Below are positions 28,700 through 39,245 of a DNA stretch of 64,000 bases, in pieces. The DNA is taken from positions 33,944 to 97,943 of the forward strand of contig JAQSXR010000015.1 of assembly GCA_029256575.1 (NCBI GenBank), in the 5' to 3' direction. Positions within the stretch are counted from its first letter, which is position 1; every line of letters starts with the position of its first letter. The notes under the pieces are model-generated. The model made no database searches and was not told the origin of the DNA. It saw only the letters and a list, made by a program, of their open reading frames with translations. The position numbers and the translations under genes are program-made. The DNA is from Clostridiales bacterium. GTDB lineage: Bacteria > Bacillota > Clostridia > Lachnospirales > JAQSXR01.

Positions 28700-30547
28700 T
28701 TGAATAATAAGTATCAGGTATTAAAGAAGTATTTCGGTTATGATGAATTTAGAGAAGGTCAAGAATTACTAATTGATAGTATATTAGATGGAAATGATAC
28801 CTTGGGAATTATGCCAACAGGAGCAGGAAAATCAATTTGTTTCCAGATCCCCGCTTTGATGCTAGAAGGAATTACTTTAGTAGTATCGCCCCTTATCTCA
28901 TTAATGAAGGATCAAGTAAGTGCATTGAATCAATCGGGAATTCATGCAGCATTCTTAAATAGTTCACTTACGCAAAATCAATATAAGCTTGCTTTGCAGT
29001 ATGCGAAGGAAGGTCGTTACAAAATTATTTACATAGCTCCAGAAAGATTAATGACGGAGGATTTCTTAGATCTTGCCCTAAATAGTAATATATCCATGAT
29101 TAGTATTGATGAGGCTCATTGCGTTTCACAGTGGGGCCAAGATTTCCGTCCTAGTTACTTAAAAATAGTAGAATTCATTGAAAGTTTACCAAGCAGACCT
29201 ATTGTAAGTGCATTTACTGCAACTGCAACGACTGAAGTAAAAGACGATATCATACGTATGCTAAAGCTTCAAGACCCAACTACATTAACAACTGGATTCG
29301 ACCGTAAAAATCTTCATTTCTCAGTTCAAACCCCAAAGGATAAATATGCAGTTGTAAGTAAATATATTAAAGAAAATGAAGATAAAAGTGGAATAATTTA
29401 TTGCCTAACTCGAAAAATCGTCGAAGAAGTATGTGAGAGATTGGATCGAGAAGGTGTTGCTGTAACTCGTTATCATGCTGGCCTTAGTGATGCAGAACGA
29501 CACAAGAATCAAGATGATTTTATCTATGATGTTAAGCCTATTATGGTGGCGACAAATGCTTTTGGTATGGGAATTGATAAATCAAATGTAAGCTTTGTTA
29601 TTCATTATAATATGCCAAAAAATATAGAAAGTTATTATCAGGAAGCTGGTCGTTCCGGAAGAGATGGTGAACCTGCTGAGTGTATTTTACTATATGCTGG
29701 ACAAGATGTCGTTACCAATCAATTTTTTATTGAGAATAATAGTGATAACGAAGGCCTCGATCGGGAAACGTTTGAAGTGGTAAAACAGCGTGATCGTGAA
29801 AGACTTAAGAAAATGACTTTTTATTGTTTTACCAATGAATGCTTAAGAGATTATATCTTAAGATATTTTGGTGAATATGGTACTAATTATTGTGGAAATT
29901 GTTCAAACTGTATGACTCAATTTGATACGCTAGATGTCACTGATATTGCACAGGGCATTATTGGTTGTATTCTTGACTGCAGACAAAGATACGGGATTAC
30001 CGTAATTATTGATACGGTTCACGGAAGTAATTCTGCGAAGATTCGTCAATATAGAATGAATGAAAATCAATACTATGGTAAATTATCACACGTTACAATA
30101 CCAAGGTTGAGACAAGTACTGAATCATCTAATATTAACTAATTATTTGAATCTTACGAACGAAGAGTATGCCATTCTAAAGCTTACTCCTATTTCCAAAT
30201 CAGTTTTAGATGATAATGAACTTATCACTATGAAGCTTGCAAAAGAAAGAGAAATTGTTCCAAAAGAAAAGAAACTTAAGAAAGCTACAAAAGGATCCAG
30301 TAAAAATAAGAATCCAGAATTATTTGAGCTTCTTAGAAAACTTCGTACTGATATCGCGAAAGAAGAAAGTATGCCTCCCTATATTATATTTACAGATAAA
30401 ACTTTAACACAAATGTGTGATCTATTACCTACTACATACGAGGAAATGCTAACTGTTTCCGGTGTCGGAGAAGTAAAGTACAGTAAGTATGGTGAACGCT
30501 TTCTAAAAATTATAAATCAGTATATGCGTTCCTCTAAAAAGGTATAG
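28700..30547 (+). CDS. recQ: RecQ-family ATP-dependent DNA helicase
   Basis: A 3'-5' DNA helicase for recombination and fork repair. Motifs of the 615-residue protein: IMPTGAGKSICFQIPAL (Walker A), SIDEAHCVSQWGQDFRP (Walker B and aromatic loop), SAFTATAT, VATNAFGMGIDKSNV, QEAGRSGRDG, then the RecQ zinc site (CFTNECLRDYI … CGNCSNC), a winged helix and a C-terminal HRDC domain (TLTQMCDLLPTTYEEMLTVS). The TTG start has AAGGGTAGGT upstream. Length is normal. Confidence 0.95.
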   Translation: MNNKYQVLKKYFGYDEFREGQELLIDSILDGNDTLGIMPTGAGKSICFQIPALMLEGITLVVSPLISLMKDQVSALNQSGIHAAFLNSSLTQNQYKLALQYAKEGRYKIIYIAPERLMTEDFLDLALNSNISMISIDEAHCVSQWGQDFRPSYLKIVEFIESLPSRPIVSAFTATATTEVKDDIIRMLKLQDPTTLTTGFDRKNLHFSVQTPKDKYAVVSKYIKENEDKSGIIYCLTRKIVEEVCERLDREGVAVTRYHAGLSDAERHKNQDDFIYDVKPIMVATNAFGMGIDKSNVSFVIHYNMPKNIESYYQEAGRSGRDGEPAECILLYAGQDVVTNQFFIENNSDNEGLDRETFEVVKQRDRERLKKMTFYCFTNECLRDYILRYFGEYGTNYCGNCSNCMTQFDTLDVTDIAQGIIGCILDCRQRYGITVIIDTVHGSNSAKIRQYRMNENQYYGKLSHVTIPRLRQVLNHLILTNYLNLTNEEYAILKLTPISKSVLDDNELITMKLAKEREIVPKEKKLKKATKGSSKNKNPELFELLRKLRTDIAKEESMPPYIIFTDKTLTQMCDLLPTTYEEMLTVSGVGEVKYSKYGERFLKIINQYMRSSKKV

Positions 30548-30575
30548 TTATAATCTTAAATTGTGGTGAGAACTT

Positions 30576-31952
30576 TTATTCCCTTTCTACCTCAAACTTA
30601 TTGCTCAATATCTTTCGAAACTGAATTGAAAATATGATTAAAGTAGTTGTCGCTGCAAAAAAATCTGATATTGGCTCTGCAAACAATACCGCAAACACTT
30701 TATTATCAAAGAAATTTGGCAGAATGTATATCAATGGTATAAGTAGGACCATTTTTCGTAAAAGTGCAAGTAGAATAGAAACTTTTGCTTGTCCAACTGC
30801 AATAAAGGTTTGTTGACAAGCTGACTGTGCACCCCACACAAATGCTGCTCCCATGTAGATTCTCAATGCCCATACTGTAGTCTTAACCAGTACGGGATCC
30901 GTACTAAACAGTGAGATTGGGAGTCTTGGAAATAGCATAACAAATATCCAAAATATTGTTGAATAGCTCACAGTAGAAATAATTAATAGTTTAAATGTTT
31001 TTTTCACACGTTCTGTATTATTTGCCCCATAATTATAGCTAATAATTGGTTGAGCTCCTTGTGTTAATCCCATTATTGGCAATATTAGAACCTGCATTAT
31101 ACTAGAAAGTATCGTCATTGCTCCTACTGCTATATCACCGCCATAGGTTTGTAGCGATGAGTTAAGCGAAATACTTAAAAGACTTTCTGTGCTCTGCATA
31201 ACAAAAGGAGATGCACCTAAGATTAATACGGGAACCAGGATTGTTCTTCGTACCTTCATATATTTTTTACGTATTCTTAGCCTTGTCTTCTTTCCAAATA
31301 AAAATGTCAACACCCATATTGCAGAAACCATTTGTGAAACAACTGTTGCAATCGCTGCTCCTTCAACACCCATATTAAATCCAAATATTAAAATAGGATC
31401 TAGAATAATATTAATAATTGCTCCAATAATAACTGTAAGCATACTAATTCCAGCAAATCCTTGTGTAGAGATAAAACTATTTAATCCCAATGCCATCTGT
31501 ACAAATATTGTTCCTATTACATATATGTTTAAATAACTTAATGCGTAAGGAATCGTTTCAGAGCTTCCTCCAAACATTAATAATAAGTCTTTTCCAAAAA
31601 TTAAAAATACTACTGTCAGTACAAAAGAAATTCCAATGAGCGCTACAAAACAGTTTCCTAGTATTTGTTCTGCTTCATCATCTTTTCTCTGCCCCAATTT
31701 AATCGCCGCACGAGGTGCTCCTCCCATTCCGATTAGTGAACTAAAGGCTGTAATGATCATTATAACTGGAAAAGTAATTCCCACTCCAGTCAATGCTGTT
31801 TTCCCTATATCAGGAATGTGTCCTATGTAAATACGATCGACAATGTTATAGAGCATATTAACTAATTGTGCAGTAACAGCAGGTATCGCCAAACTTAACA
31901 GCAATTTCCCTAAACTTTGTGTACCTAGTTTGTCCTTCGTTCTATTTCTCAT
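30576..31952 (-). CDS. MATE-family efflux transporter
   Basis: 458 residues with about twelve hydrophobic helices in two repeats. N-terminal LGKLLLSLAIPAVTAQLVNM and IVDRIYIGHI are the usual MATE signatures, and the second half has LPIMGLTQGAQPIISYNYGA. These pumps export drugs or metabolites with Na+ or H+. The ATG has AAGGAATG with a rather long spacer. It is convergent with recQ, only 28 bp apart. Confidence 0.93.
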   Translation of the reverse strand: MRNRTKDKLGTQSLGKLLLSLAIPAVTAQLVNMLYNIVDRIYIGHIPDIGKTALTGVGITFPVIMIITAFSSLIGMGGAPRAAIKLGQRKDDEAEQILGNCFVALIGISFVLTVVFLIFGKDLLLMFGGSSETIPYALSYLNIYVIGTIFVQMALGLNSFISTQGFAGISMLTVIIGAIINIILDPILIFGFNMGVEGAAIATVVSQMVSAIWVLTFLFGKKTRLRIRKKYMKVRRTILVPVLILGASPFVMQSTESLLSISLNSSLQTYGGDIAVGAMTILSSIMQVLILPIMGLTQGAQPIISYNYGANNTERVKKTFKLLIISTVSYSTIFWIFVMLFPRLPISLFSTDPVLVKTTVWALRIYMGAAFVWGAQSACQQTFIAVGQAKVSILLALLRKMVLLIPLIYILPNFFDNKVFAVLFAEPISDFFAATTTLIIFSIQFRKILSNKFEVERE

Positions 31953-32105
31953 TTTTATATTTTCATTCCTTACTTTAATATTTTTATTTAGCTAGTATTC
32001 TTCGAGTATATAAATATAAAGCAATTATTTTTCACTTGACCAATATATCTATTATATTATTAGGACGTACTTAATACAAGTATGAAACGAAACGCTTTTG
32101 CCCAT

Positions 32106-32130
32106 AAAAAAACCAGGTACTATTCCTGGT
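32106..32130 (-). terminator. Terminator of the EAL-CBS-GGDEF gene
   Basis: Minus strand ACCAGG-N7-CCTGGT followed by seven T residues. Confidence 0.8.
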
Positions 32131-32153
32131 ATATGTGAAATATTACTATCCAA

Positions 32154-33901
32154 TTATTTTTTGTATCTAAAATCTCTCTTTTGCTTTGCTTCTTTCTTTA
32201 AACCTGCAAGAGCTTCTGTTAATTCAAAGGCATTACTATATGTTTGTGTTTGATTATCCGCTACCACACATGTTAGAGTAATCAAAGGAAAGCTCTCAAT
32301 CTCACCATGCCTATTCGCTGTGATAATATATCCCTTTTGAATATCCGCTTTATTATAGAAATTTAATACCTCAAGTTCAAACGTTTTTGCTATTTCTACA
32401 AAGTATCCTTCCGGAACATACTTATCCATAATAATTACAAAATCATCTCCCCCAATATGACCTATAAATTGATCTTCTTGAATTTGGCTTTTTAGAATAT
32501 CAGCTAATAACTTTATGACTATATCCCCATTCTCAAATCCATACACATCATTATATGCCTTAAAATTATCAATATCAAAGTATGCAACACTATAATTGAT
32601 TTTATCGTTAATGCACTTACTCAACCTTTGTTCAATAAGAATATTACCTGGTAACCCTGAAAGTGGATTTTGATGCTTTGCTGCAGATACTTCTATCTCC
32701 GTAGTCTTTTGGAGCAAGTCCTTAATCGTAACTGTTCCAATGTATTTATCCTCTTCCGTAACTACGATGAAATCATAGAGTTTATCATTAGTTCGTGACA
32801 TAGCCAGCGAAGATACAACATTTATCGGAGTTCTATAATCTACCGATAAAAAATCTTTATCCATAAGATTTGAAATTGTCTTGTTTTGATTTAGTGTAAA
32901 CCCATAATATCCACTTAGTTTTAGAGCTAACTTTTCTTGGGTAACAATTCCAACTGGTTTCTCATTCTCAACAACACATAGCCCAATACAATCAATATTC
33001 TGTTTGAAAATATCATAGACATTAAGTGTCATTTCATTCGAAGAAACAGTATCGGAAATGGTGCATAAATTTTTAATTGAAGTGTTAGAAATTATGCTTT
33101 GAGGAGTGTCGTTTTTCTTTAGGTTAATTTCACGAATGGACTCCAAAAGTTCTTGCCTAATTTCGATTACTTCTGCATCTGGTTTTTGAATAAAGTAGCC
33201 CTGTCCATACTGAACTCCTAGATTTACAAGCGTTACTAATTCCTCTTCGGTTTCAATTCCTTCTGCTATCAAGAAAATGTTAGATACTTTAGAAAGCTCT
33301 ACCATACCCTTCACGAGTGCAAATTTTAAGTTGTCTGTATCAACACCATGAACCAAATTCATATCTAACTTAATGTAGTTTGGTTTAATATCGCTTATCA
33401 GGTTCAAACCGGAATACCCTGCCCCAGCGTCATCAATCGCAATCTTATAATCCTGACTTTTATAATGATTAATGGTTGTTCGAAAGCCAGTCATATCGGT
33501 AATTACATTTCTCTCTGTTATTTCAAAAATAACATTGTTGGGAGTAATCTTATATTGCGTTAAAAAGTCTTTTGTAAAACCTTTCTTAAAGTTAGTGTCA
33601 TGCATCGTATTGGGGTCTACATTAAGAAACAGTTTTTTATTATAGGTGGAATCATAAATTCAAACGCTGCTTCAAGTGCAGTAGTTCTACATAACAATTC
33701 CAAGTCCCACAGGCGATTGAACTCCTCTGCAATGGTAAACATCATGTCAGGATTCTTAATTTCATTTTCACAAGTAATTCTACTCAATGCTTCGTGGCCA
33801 AGAATACTACCATTTCTTAGAGAAATAATGGGTTGAAAAACAGTCTTAATACTTTTGTTTTGGATGATATAATCTAATGCTTCCTTTTTACTATTTGCCA
33901 T
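32154..33901 (-). pseudogene. EAL-CBS-GGDEF c-di-GMP protein split by a -1 frameshift
   Basis: The first frame (33901-33617) starts an EAL phosphodiesterase domain (HEALSRI, ELLCRTTALEA) and stops after MIPPIIKNCFLM. One base back, the sequence continues without loss as LFLNVDPNTMHDTNFKKGFT, then ITERN, DDAGAGYS, KLDMNLVHG and IAEGIETEEEL (EAL domain complete), two CBS motifs, and a GGDEF domain with GHIGGDDFVII. The break lies on minus-strand A AAA AAC (33638-33632), a classic -1 slippery heptamer in the correct phase. So it is either a 1-nt deletion in an A-run or programmed or slippage-driven expression. If joined, both catalytic domains look competent. Confidence 0.85.
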
Positions 33902-34044
33902 TTTACATCCTCGATTTCAATTAATTTAATATGATAACTTAATTCTATCATATAAAAATCTCAATGATGTATTGGTTTTGTAAGTTGTAAGTTAGATTCT
34001 TGTAAAACTTTTTCCCTGTCAAAACACCCTAGATTCCGTTCTTT

Positions 34045-34671
34045 TTAACCCCCTAAGGTTACATCTTGCTGATCATACCATTCTAATGCTTGTACCAAAT
34101 GTTCTGGCTTATAATCCGGCCACATTTCCTCCACAACATAAAAGTCAGCATATACGGATTGCACCGGAAGAAATCCGGATAATCTACGCATATTTCCCCA
34201 ACGAATTACTAAATCGATTCTAGAAATATCATTCGAATGCAATTTACTCATGATTGATTTACCCGATGAATTTGTGGATTCTATATTGGATAAATCCCAC
34301 TCCCAACCATAATTTACAAGAAAGTTTACCTTAATACCCCCTCCATTTATATCTGTTCTTGTGGTATACGGCAAAAGTTCTTTCGGAAAGCTTTGCGACT
34401 CTTTATTGCCAATAACTAATAACGAAGTCCCTTCCGCAGAAATCATATTAACGGCATCAACACATGCCTTTTTGAATGCCTCTTGTTGGATGCTAGGTCT
34501 TTTACAATTATCTATTGTAAAACCATAATAAGTAACTTCTTTCACGCCATATTCTTTTGCTTGTCTTAGAAGTTCAAGTCCTGGATTTAAACCATATTCA
34601 TACCCTTTTTCTTTTCCAAGTCCTTTACTGTTTGCCCATCTTCTATTCCCATCTGGAATAATTCCTATAAC
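34045..34671 (-). pseudogene. Undecaprenyl-diphosphate-synthase-family protein without a start codon
   Basis: The family would be a cis-prenyltransferase relative. Homology begins at VIGIIPDGNRRWANSKGLGK (34671) and runs through YYGFTIDNCKRPS, INGGGIKVNFLVNYGWEWDL, IDLVIRWGNMRRLSGFLPVQ and SVYADFYVVEEMWPD to the end. In normal members a Met and several residues precede the first motif. Here the frame is blocked by a TAA directly before, and no ATG/GTG/TTG lies upstream; the first usable start is a GTG at 34545, which would drop the substrate-binding Asp. It sits 9 bp after the broken MFS gene, so the 5' end was probably lost. Confidence 0.75.
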
Positions 34672-34680
34672 TTATATAAA

Positions 34681-35859
34681 TTAAACAATTTCTTGTTTTG
34701 CATTAGAAGCAAATTTAAATAATATATACCCGATTACGAACATTAAGCAAATTACTATTACACCTGTTTTTGAACTTCCACTAATCTGTGTAGAAACACC
34801 CATTAGGAAGGTTCCCATAAAGGAGGCTCCCTTTCCAAAAATATCATAGAAACCAAAGTATTCGCTTGATTTTTCCTTTGGTATAATCTTTGCAAAGTAT
34901 GATCTCGAAAGCGCCTGTATTGCACCTTGAAACATTCCAACACATACAGCTAATACCCAGAACTCCCAAGTCTTATCTAACTGAAGAGCAAACAAAGCTA
35001 TAATAAAATAACCAATAATACATGAACTGATTAGACTTTTTGTTTTGAATTTCTTTGATAATTTCCCAAATAAAATAGCAAATGGAAAGGCAACTATTTG
35101 TGTTAATAAAAGTGCATAAACCTAGAAAAAGAATGCAATTAGGAATAAAAATATATTCTTTTGTTTCTTAATATCTTGGAAGACTTTACCCAGTCTCCCA
35201 AACGCTTTTCTCATTGCGTGTTTTTCTACTTCTATGTAATGGATATGCTTATAATGTTTAAGCAAAGGAAGTGTAATAACAAGCCACCACACCGCGTTTA
35301 GTATAAAAGCAAATCCCATAGCAAACTCTGTAGTCAAAGATAATTTCTCTGCAAACATTACAATTACTAAACTAATAATAAATGGTATGCAACTTCCTAT
35401 ATACCCCCAAGCAAATCCTAAGGAAGAAATAGAGTCCATCCTCTCATCGGTTGTTACATCGGATAGCATCGAATCATAGAAAACAAGGCTACCAGATACC
35501 CCAACTTTAGCGATTACGAAAACAGATAGGAAGATAATCCAAGGAAGTGGTAATGCAAGTGCTGCACATCCCAAAACACCCATCATCATAAAGAAAGTAA
35601 ATATCGGTTTCTTATACCCTTTTGTATCCGCTAACGTTCCCAAAACAGGTGCTAAAATTACTAATAACAATGTTGAAAATGATAATGCATAGCTCCAATA
35701 TGCTGTTGAATTTGCACCAGATATCCCATCTGCTTTTGCAATGTTTTTAAAATAAATTGGGATAATGGTCGCGATTAATAGGAAAAATGCAGAATTCGCA
35801 ACGTCATAGAGAATCCAATACTTCTCGAGCTTTGTTAATTTTCTATCGGATTTATTCAT
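34681..35859 (-). pseudogene. MFS transporter (UMF1/Atg22-like), split by internal deletion and stop
   Basis: The first part (35859-35122) encodes the N-terminal helices (LEKYWILYDVANSAFFLLIA, GTLADTKGYKKPIF, FAWGYIGSCIPF) up to LFLIAFFF, then TAG. In the same frame it resumes as VYALLLTQIVAFPFAILFGK and runs to the end at 34681. In this family FFF is followed by about 25-30 residues of the form YxDGV…TI…, which are missing here. So a deletion of roughly 80 bp removed a helix region and left a stop at the junction. The ATG has AGAAGG upstream. No active transporter is expected. Confidence 0.82.
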
Positions 35860-35916
35860 AAATTATACCTTCTCTTTCTATTTAGAATAATTTAAATGTT
35901 AAATGTCCAATATCTT

Positions 35917-36705
35917 TTAGCCAAAATCTCTCTCAAATCGCTTAGAAAGGAATTTGGAGTTGTCAAGATTCTTATAAAATTCGTTAACAATATTTGCTGT
36001 TGGGGTAATCGCTTCTTGATATACTTTTTGTAATTGTATACTTGTACTTGCACACTTTGGGTTAGGATTATAATTCATAATTAACCCTATCATTCCCTCA
36101 TAATTGCCAGACAATCTTAAAGCTGTAATTATAAAAGTTCGTTTCATTCTTCCAGGTGCAACAAGTAGGTTTAAATACTGTTTCATAGATTTCAGAGCTT
36201 TAAAAATCTGTTTAGGAGTAACTCCTTTATAAAACCATGAAATACATGTTGAGTCCTCATAATTTGCCTTAATATGTTTCGTTGGTTTATATGAAAGAGG
36301 ATCAAGATTGTTTTTTATCATAAGTACACGTTCAAATTCAGTTTCAATTTCACTGTGCGAGATTCCTAATTTTTCTGCCTCCCTTACAACGGGATGACAT
36401 TCACTGTCTAACATAAAGTGACAGATAAAACCCAAAATGTATGCTGTTGCAGCTTCCTTATCAGGACACTCAAGAATATCTTTCTTTGCATTTTTAATGA
36501 ATTTATCTGCTGTTTTCTTGTGTAATTCATGCCCAATTTTGTTGACTGGATTGGAACCTAGAGGCTTGTAATAAAATAAAACATCTGGTCCATGAAGACC
36601 AATTTGAAACAAGCTTTGATGCTTAGATATTAGCTTCTTTATATTATCATCAAAATGTTCTAATACCTGTTCACCAAAAGAATAATGGGCATAAGTCGAT
36701 GGCAT
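35917..36705 (-). CDS. Zinc-dependent phospholipase C-family protein
   Basis: 262 residues of the PF00882 type. N-terminal PSTYAHYSFGEQVLEHFDD, GLHGPDVLFYYKPLG, an HELHKKTADKF helix and ILGFICHFMLDSECHPVV supply the His and Asp zinc ligands. No signal peptide is seen, unlike secreted clostridial toxins, so an intracellular hydrolase role is more likely; the substrate is unknown. The gene is intact and follows the same direction as the broken MFS gene. Confidence 0.88.
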   Translation of the reverse strand: MPSTYAHYSFGEQVLEHFDDNIKKLISKHQSLFQIGLHGPDVLFYYKPLGSNPVNKIGHELHKKTADKFIKNAKKDILECPDKEAATAYILGFICHFMLDSECHPVVREAEKLGISHSEIETEFERVLMIKNNLDPLSYKPTKHIKANYEDSTCISWFYKGVTPKQIFKALKSMKQYLNLLVAPGRMKRTFIITALRLSGNYEGMIGLIMNYNPNPKCASTSIQLQKVYQEAITPTANIVNEFYKNLDNSKFLSKRFERDFG

Positions 36706-36798
36706 ATTAAGTCCTCCAATTTATTTAGTATAATTAATTGTAACAGATAATTATCAAATCTACTACAATATATGGTAAATTTAAAACTAAATTATTGT

Positions 36799-36823
36799 AA
36801 AAAAAATCGCCCTTTAAAGGCGA
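36799..36823 (-). terminator. Terminator of the azoreductase gene
   Basis: Minus strand TCGCC-TTTAAAG-GGCGA followed by eight T residues. Confidence 0.8.
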
Positions 36824-36835
36824 CTTTCAATTTTT

Positions 36836-37441
36836 CTAGAATTTTTTTGCATACTTTTGTGCATCTAATACTACATTATCAACAATTCCATTCACATCAC
36901 TTCCAATAACATCTAAATGTTCAGCTGTAATTGTTACAAAATTTGTTATTCCCATAAATCCAAATATTGTTCTTAAATATCGGTCTCCCATTTCAAGTTC
37001 GCTAAAAGGAAAATCTAAATAACCGCCACCTCTGGCTACGATATGTACTGCTTTTTTCCCTTTGCATAGTCCTACTGGTCCGTTTTCAGTATACTTAAAT
37101 GTAATTCCAGTTACGCATATATAATCAATATATGCCTTTAAGATTGCAGGGATACTTAAATTCCACAATGGTGCGGCAACAATATATTTGTCTGCTTCCG
37201 CGAATTGATATGCATACTTAAGTATAGGATGGTCTTTCCCCTCTCCAAATCTTGGTGCGTGAACCTCAGACAGTTTGTCTTGTGGTAAAAAATTAATTCC
37301 CTCTTTATATAAATCTAGCGTAATAATGTCATCGTCAGGGTTGTTTTTCTTATACTCTTCCAAAAAACTTTCTGAAATCTTATAAGTTCTTGATTTTACT
37401 TCTTCATTTGCATTTGCCTTAATATATAGCACTTTACTCAT
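36836..37441 (-). CDS. azoR: FMN-dependent NADH-azoreductase / quinone reductase
   Basis: A 201-residue flavodoxin-like enzyme reducing quinones or azo compounds with NADH. Motifs are KVLYIKANANEEVKSRT (FMN phosphate loop), PLWNLSIPAILKAYIDYI and IVARGGGYLDFP. AGGAGGACAAGTGTT lies before the ATG. The HxlR-type regulator is divergent (255 bp away), the usual arrangement for a repressor of thiol or electrophile stress that controls the reductase. Confidence 0.93.
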   Translation of the reverse strand: MSKVLYIKANANEEVKSRTYKISESFLEEYKKNNPDDDIITLDLYKEGINFLPQDKLSEVHAPRFGEGKDHPILKYAYQFAEADKYIVAAPLWNLSIPAILKAYIDYICVTGITFKYTENGPVGLCKGKKAVHIVARGGGYLDFPFSELEMGDRYLRTIFGFMGITNFVTITAEHLDVIGSDVNGIVDNVVLDAQKYAKKF

Positions 37442-37696
37442 AACACTTGTCCTCCTTTTTTATATCAATCTTTAAAAATATTACAAGTAGGCACTTTTAT
37501 TATAGTTAGTATACTAAAATATACCAATTCTTTCAAAGAGAAGTAATAAAAGCCTATATTACACGTTTTATTAATTCCTCATTTATCCAATTTTTGATAT
37601 TATTTTACAAAGATAAATGGTATAATCTAAATAAATCTTTTATATGTATCAATCCTATATTATTATATTAAGAAATTATTTAAAGGAGCTGGTAAT

Positions 37697-38062
37697 TTGA
37701 TTAGTAAAATGCGCTGTATAGAACCCATACATGAAGAATGCCATATGAATGAACATTGTATAAAACATAAAGTATGCCCCATGGTATTAGTTAATGATCT
37801 TCTTTCCGGTAAATGGAAGATATTAATCTTGTGGAATTTAAGTCATAGAACTCTCAGATTTAGCGATATTAAACGACAATTACCTAATGTAACTCAAAAA
37901 ATGCTAACCATGCAATTAAGAAGTTTAGAAGATGATAAGTTAATATTCCGAAAAGTATATCCCGAAGTCCCACCCAAAGTTGAGTATAGCCTATCAGAAA
38001 TAGGCAAAGAAATATTGCCTATTTTAGAACTGATGCATTCCTTTGGAAATTTATTAGATTAA
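37697..38062 (+). CDS. HxlR-family transcriptional regulator
   Basis: 121 residues with the winged helix-turn-helix LVNDLLSGKWKILILWNLSH, then LRFSDIKRQLPNVTQKMLTM and the wing YPEVPPKVEYSLSEIG. Three Cys near the N-terminus (residues 7, 15, 21) plus one at 27, before the HTH, could be redox or electrophile sensors as in HypR/YodB; this is inference. The TTG at 37697 has AAAGGAG 8 nt upstream; an ATG at 37709 is an alternative. It is divergent to azoR, which it probably regulates. Confidence 0.92.
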   Translation: MISKMRCIEPIHEECHMNEHCIKHKVCPMVLVNDLLSGKWKILILWNLSHRTLRFSDIKRQLPNVTQKMLTMQLRSLEDDKLIFRKVYPEVPPKVEYSLSEIGKEILPILELMHSFGNLLD

Positions 38063-38085
38063 TCAGTAATACATAAAATATTCAG

Positions 38086-38160
38086 AAAACCCCAAAAGCT
38101 CATTGTGATATTTCACTTGTCTACTTAACAAGGGCATATCACATAGCATTTGGGGTTTTT
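38086..38160. terminator. Bidirectional terminator, long branched hairpin
   Basis: AAAACCCCAAA and TTTGGGGTTTTT enclose inner GTGATAT/ATATCAC and TTGT/ACAA stems, between convergent genes. Confidence 0.75.
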
Positions 38161-38172
38161 AGTCTAACTGAA

Positions 38173-39093
38173 TTAATTAAACTTAATAAAATCCTCTACT
38201 GACTTATATTCTGTAATTATTACGCCACCTTTTTCAATAAGTTCTACAAATGAATCTTGAATTACTATTGCATTTTCATTAAATAGTTTAAGATTATCTG
38301 CATTGTATGAACTCATTAAATCAAATTTCTTCAAATTATATTCTCTTGAGATTGAATTTAATTCATTTTGAAGGCATGCCCCTGATATATATGCAAGCAC
38401 TGCATCACCACTTTGACATGTTACACTGATTTTGTTCCATGCAGAGATTGCCTCTTTGTAGAACTCTGCAAGATCATTATAATTTATTGTTTGGGAATGT
38501 GTTTCTTGTATTTTTACCATTCCATCGATAAATGTCTTAGTATTCTTAATAATTTGATAGCAAACTTGCTTCATTTCTTGTTCTGATTTTGCTTTTATTA
38601 TTTTTTCATATAAAAGCACATAGTCTTGTGGAACTGACTCCATATTCTTTAAATCTTCTAATTGTTTCTTAAGTCCACGGCTAAAATAAGCTTGATTCGC
38701 ATATGCTACTGCTTCTGATAATAGCATTATGATTTTTCCTGCTATTGTTCTTAATAAACAAATATCTTCTTCAAATAACATAACTCTATATTCGTCCATT
38801 ACTGTCTCGAGCCGATCTAGTGCTTTTTCAAGCATAAATAATTTGTTGTTTAAATTACTCTTAAGTCTATGTTGTAATCCTTCAAATCTAATTCTATCTT
38901 CTTCTTGATTACAATATAAAATCTTAACATTAGCGAGACAAGGTGTTATTGATTCTTCTAATTCTGCAAGACCTGCTACCCTTTCCCAAGTCATTGGGAA
39001 TAAATCATACCCTATGCCTTCCACTATAAAACTTTTACATAATTCACTCGCACGTTCTGTTTTCGGAATATAATAAAAATCTACGTCTGACAT
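38173..39093 (-). CDS. Nucleotidyltransferase-domain protein, 5' truncated
   Basis: The 306-residue frame from the only ATG begins in the middle of the active-site motif: MSDVDFYYIPKTERA carries the SDxD metal Asp pair. The codons directly upstream (39126-39094) encode LVYGSYENGTANQ, the matching GS motif, but a TAA six codons further up closes the frame and no start is available there. The body is helical, with DLFPMTWERVAG after the core, like streptomycin/kanamycin-type nucleotidyltransferases of unknown target. Without the GSY part it should be inactive, so this is likely a decayed gene. Confidence 0.65.
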   Translation of the reverse strand: MSDVDFYYIPKTERASELCKSFIVEGIGYDLFPMTWERVAGLAELEESITPCLANVKILYCNQEEDRIRFEGLQHRLKSNLNNKLFMLEKALDRLETVMDEYRVMLFEEDICLLRTIAGKIIMLLSEAVAYANQAYFSRGLKKQLEDLKNMESVPQDYVLLYEKIIKAKSEQEMKQVCYQIIKNTKTFIDGMVKIQETHSQTINYNDLAEFYKEAISAWNKISVTCQSGDAVLAYISGACLQNELNSISREYNLKKFDLMSSYNADNLKLFNENAIVIQDSFVELIEKGGVIITEYKSVEDFIKFN

Positions 39094-39245
39094 TTGGTTT
39101 GCTGTACCATTTTCATAAGATCCGTAGACAAGAAAAAGGCTTACGTCGTTTTAGACGCATAATACAAAAAATACCAAATCAATTCAGTAGCCATGATGTG
39201 ATGTATAAATATTCCTATGCTCTTAAACGCAAGAATATAAATCAT

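Noticed and set aside
35917..36705. Secreted alpha-toxin-type phospholipase
   Set aside because: No signal peptide and no C-terminal membrane-binding domain are present.
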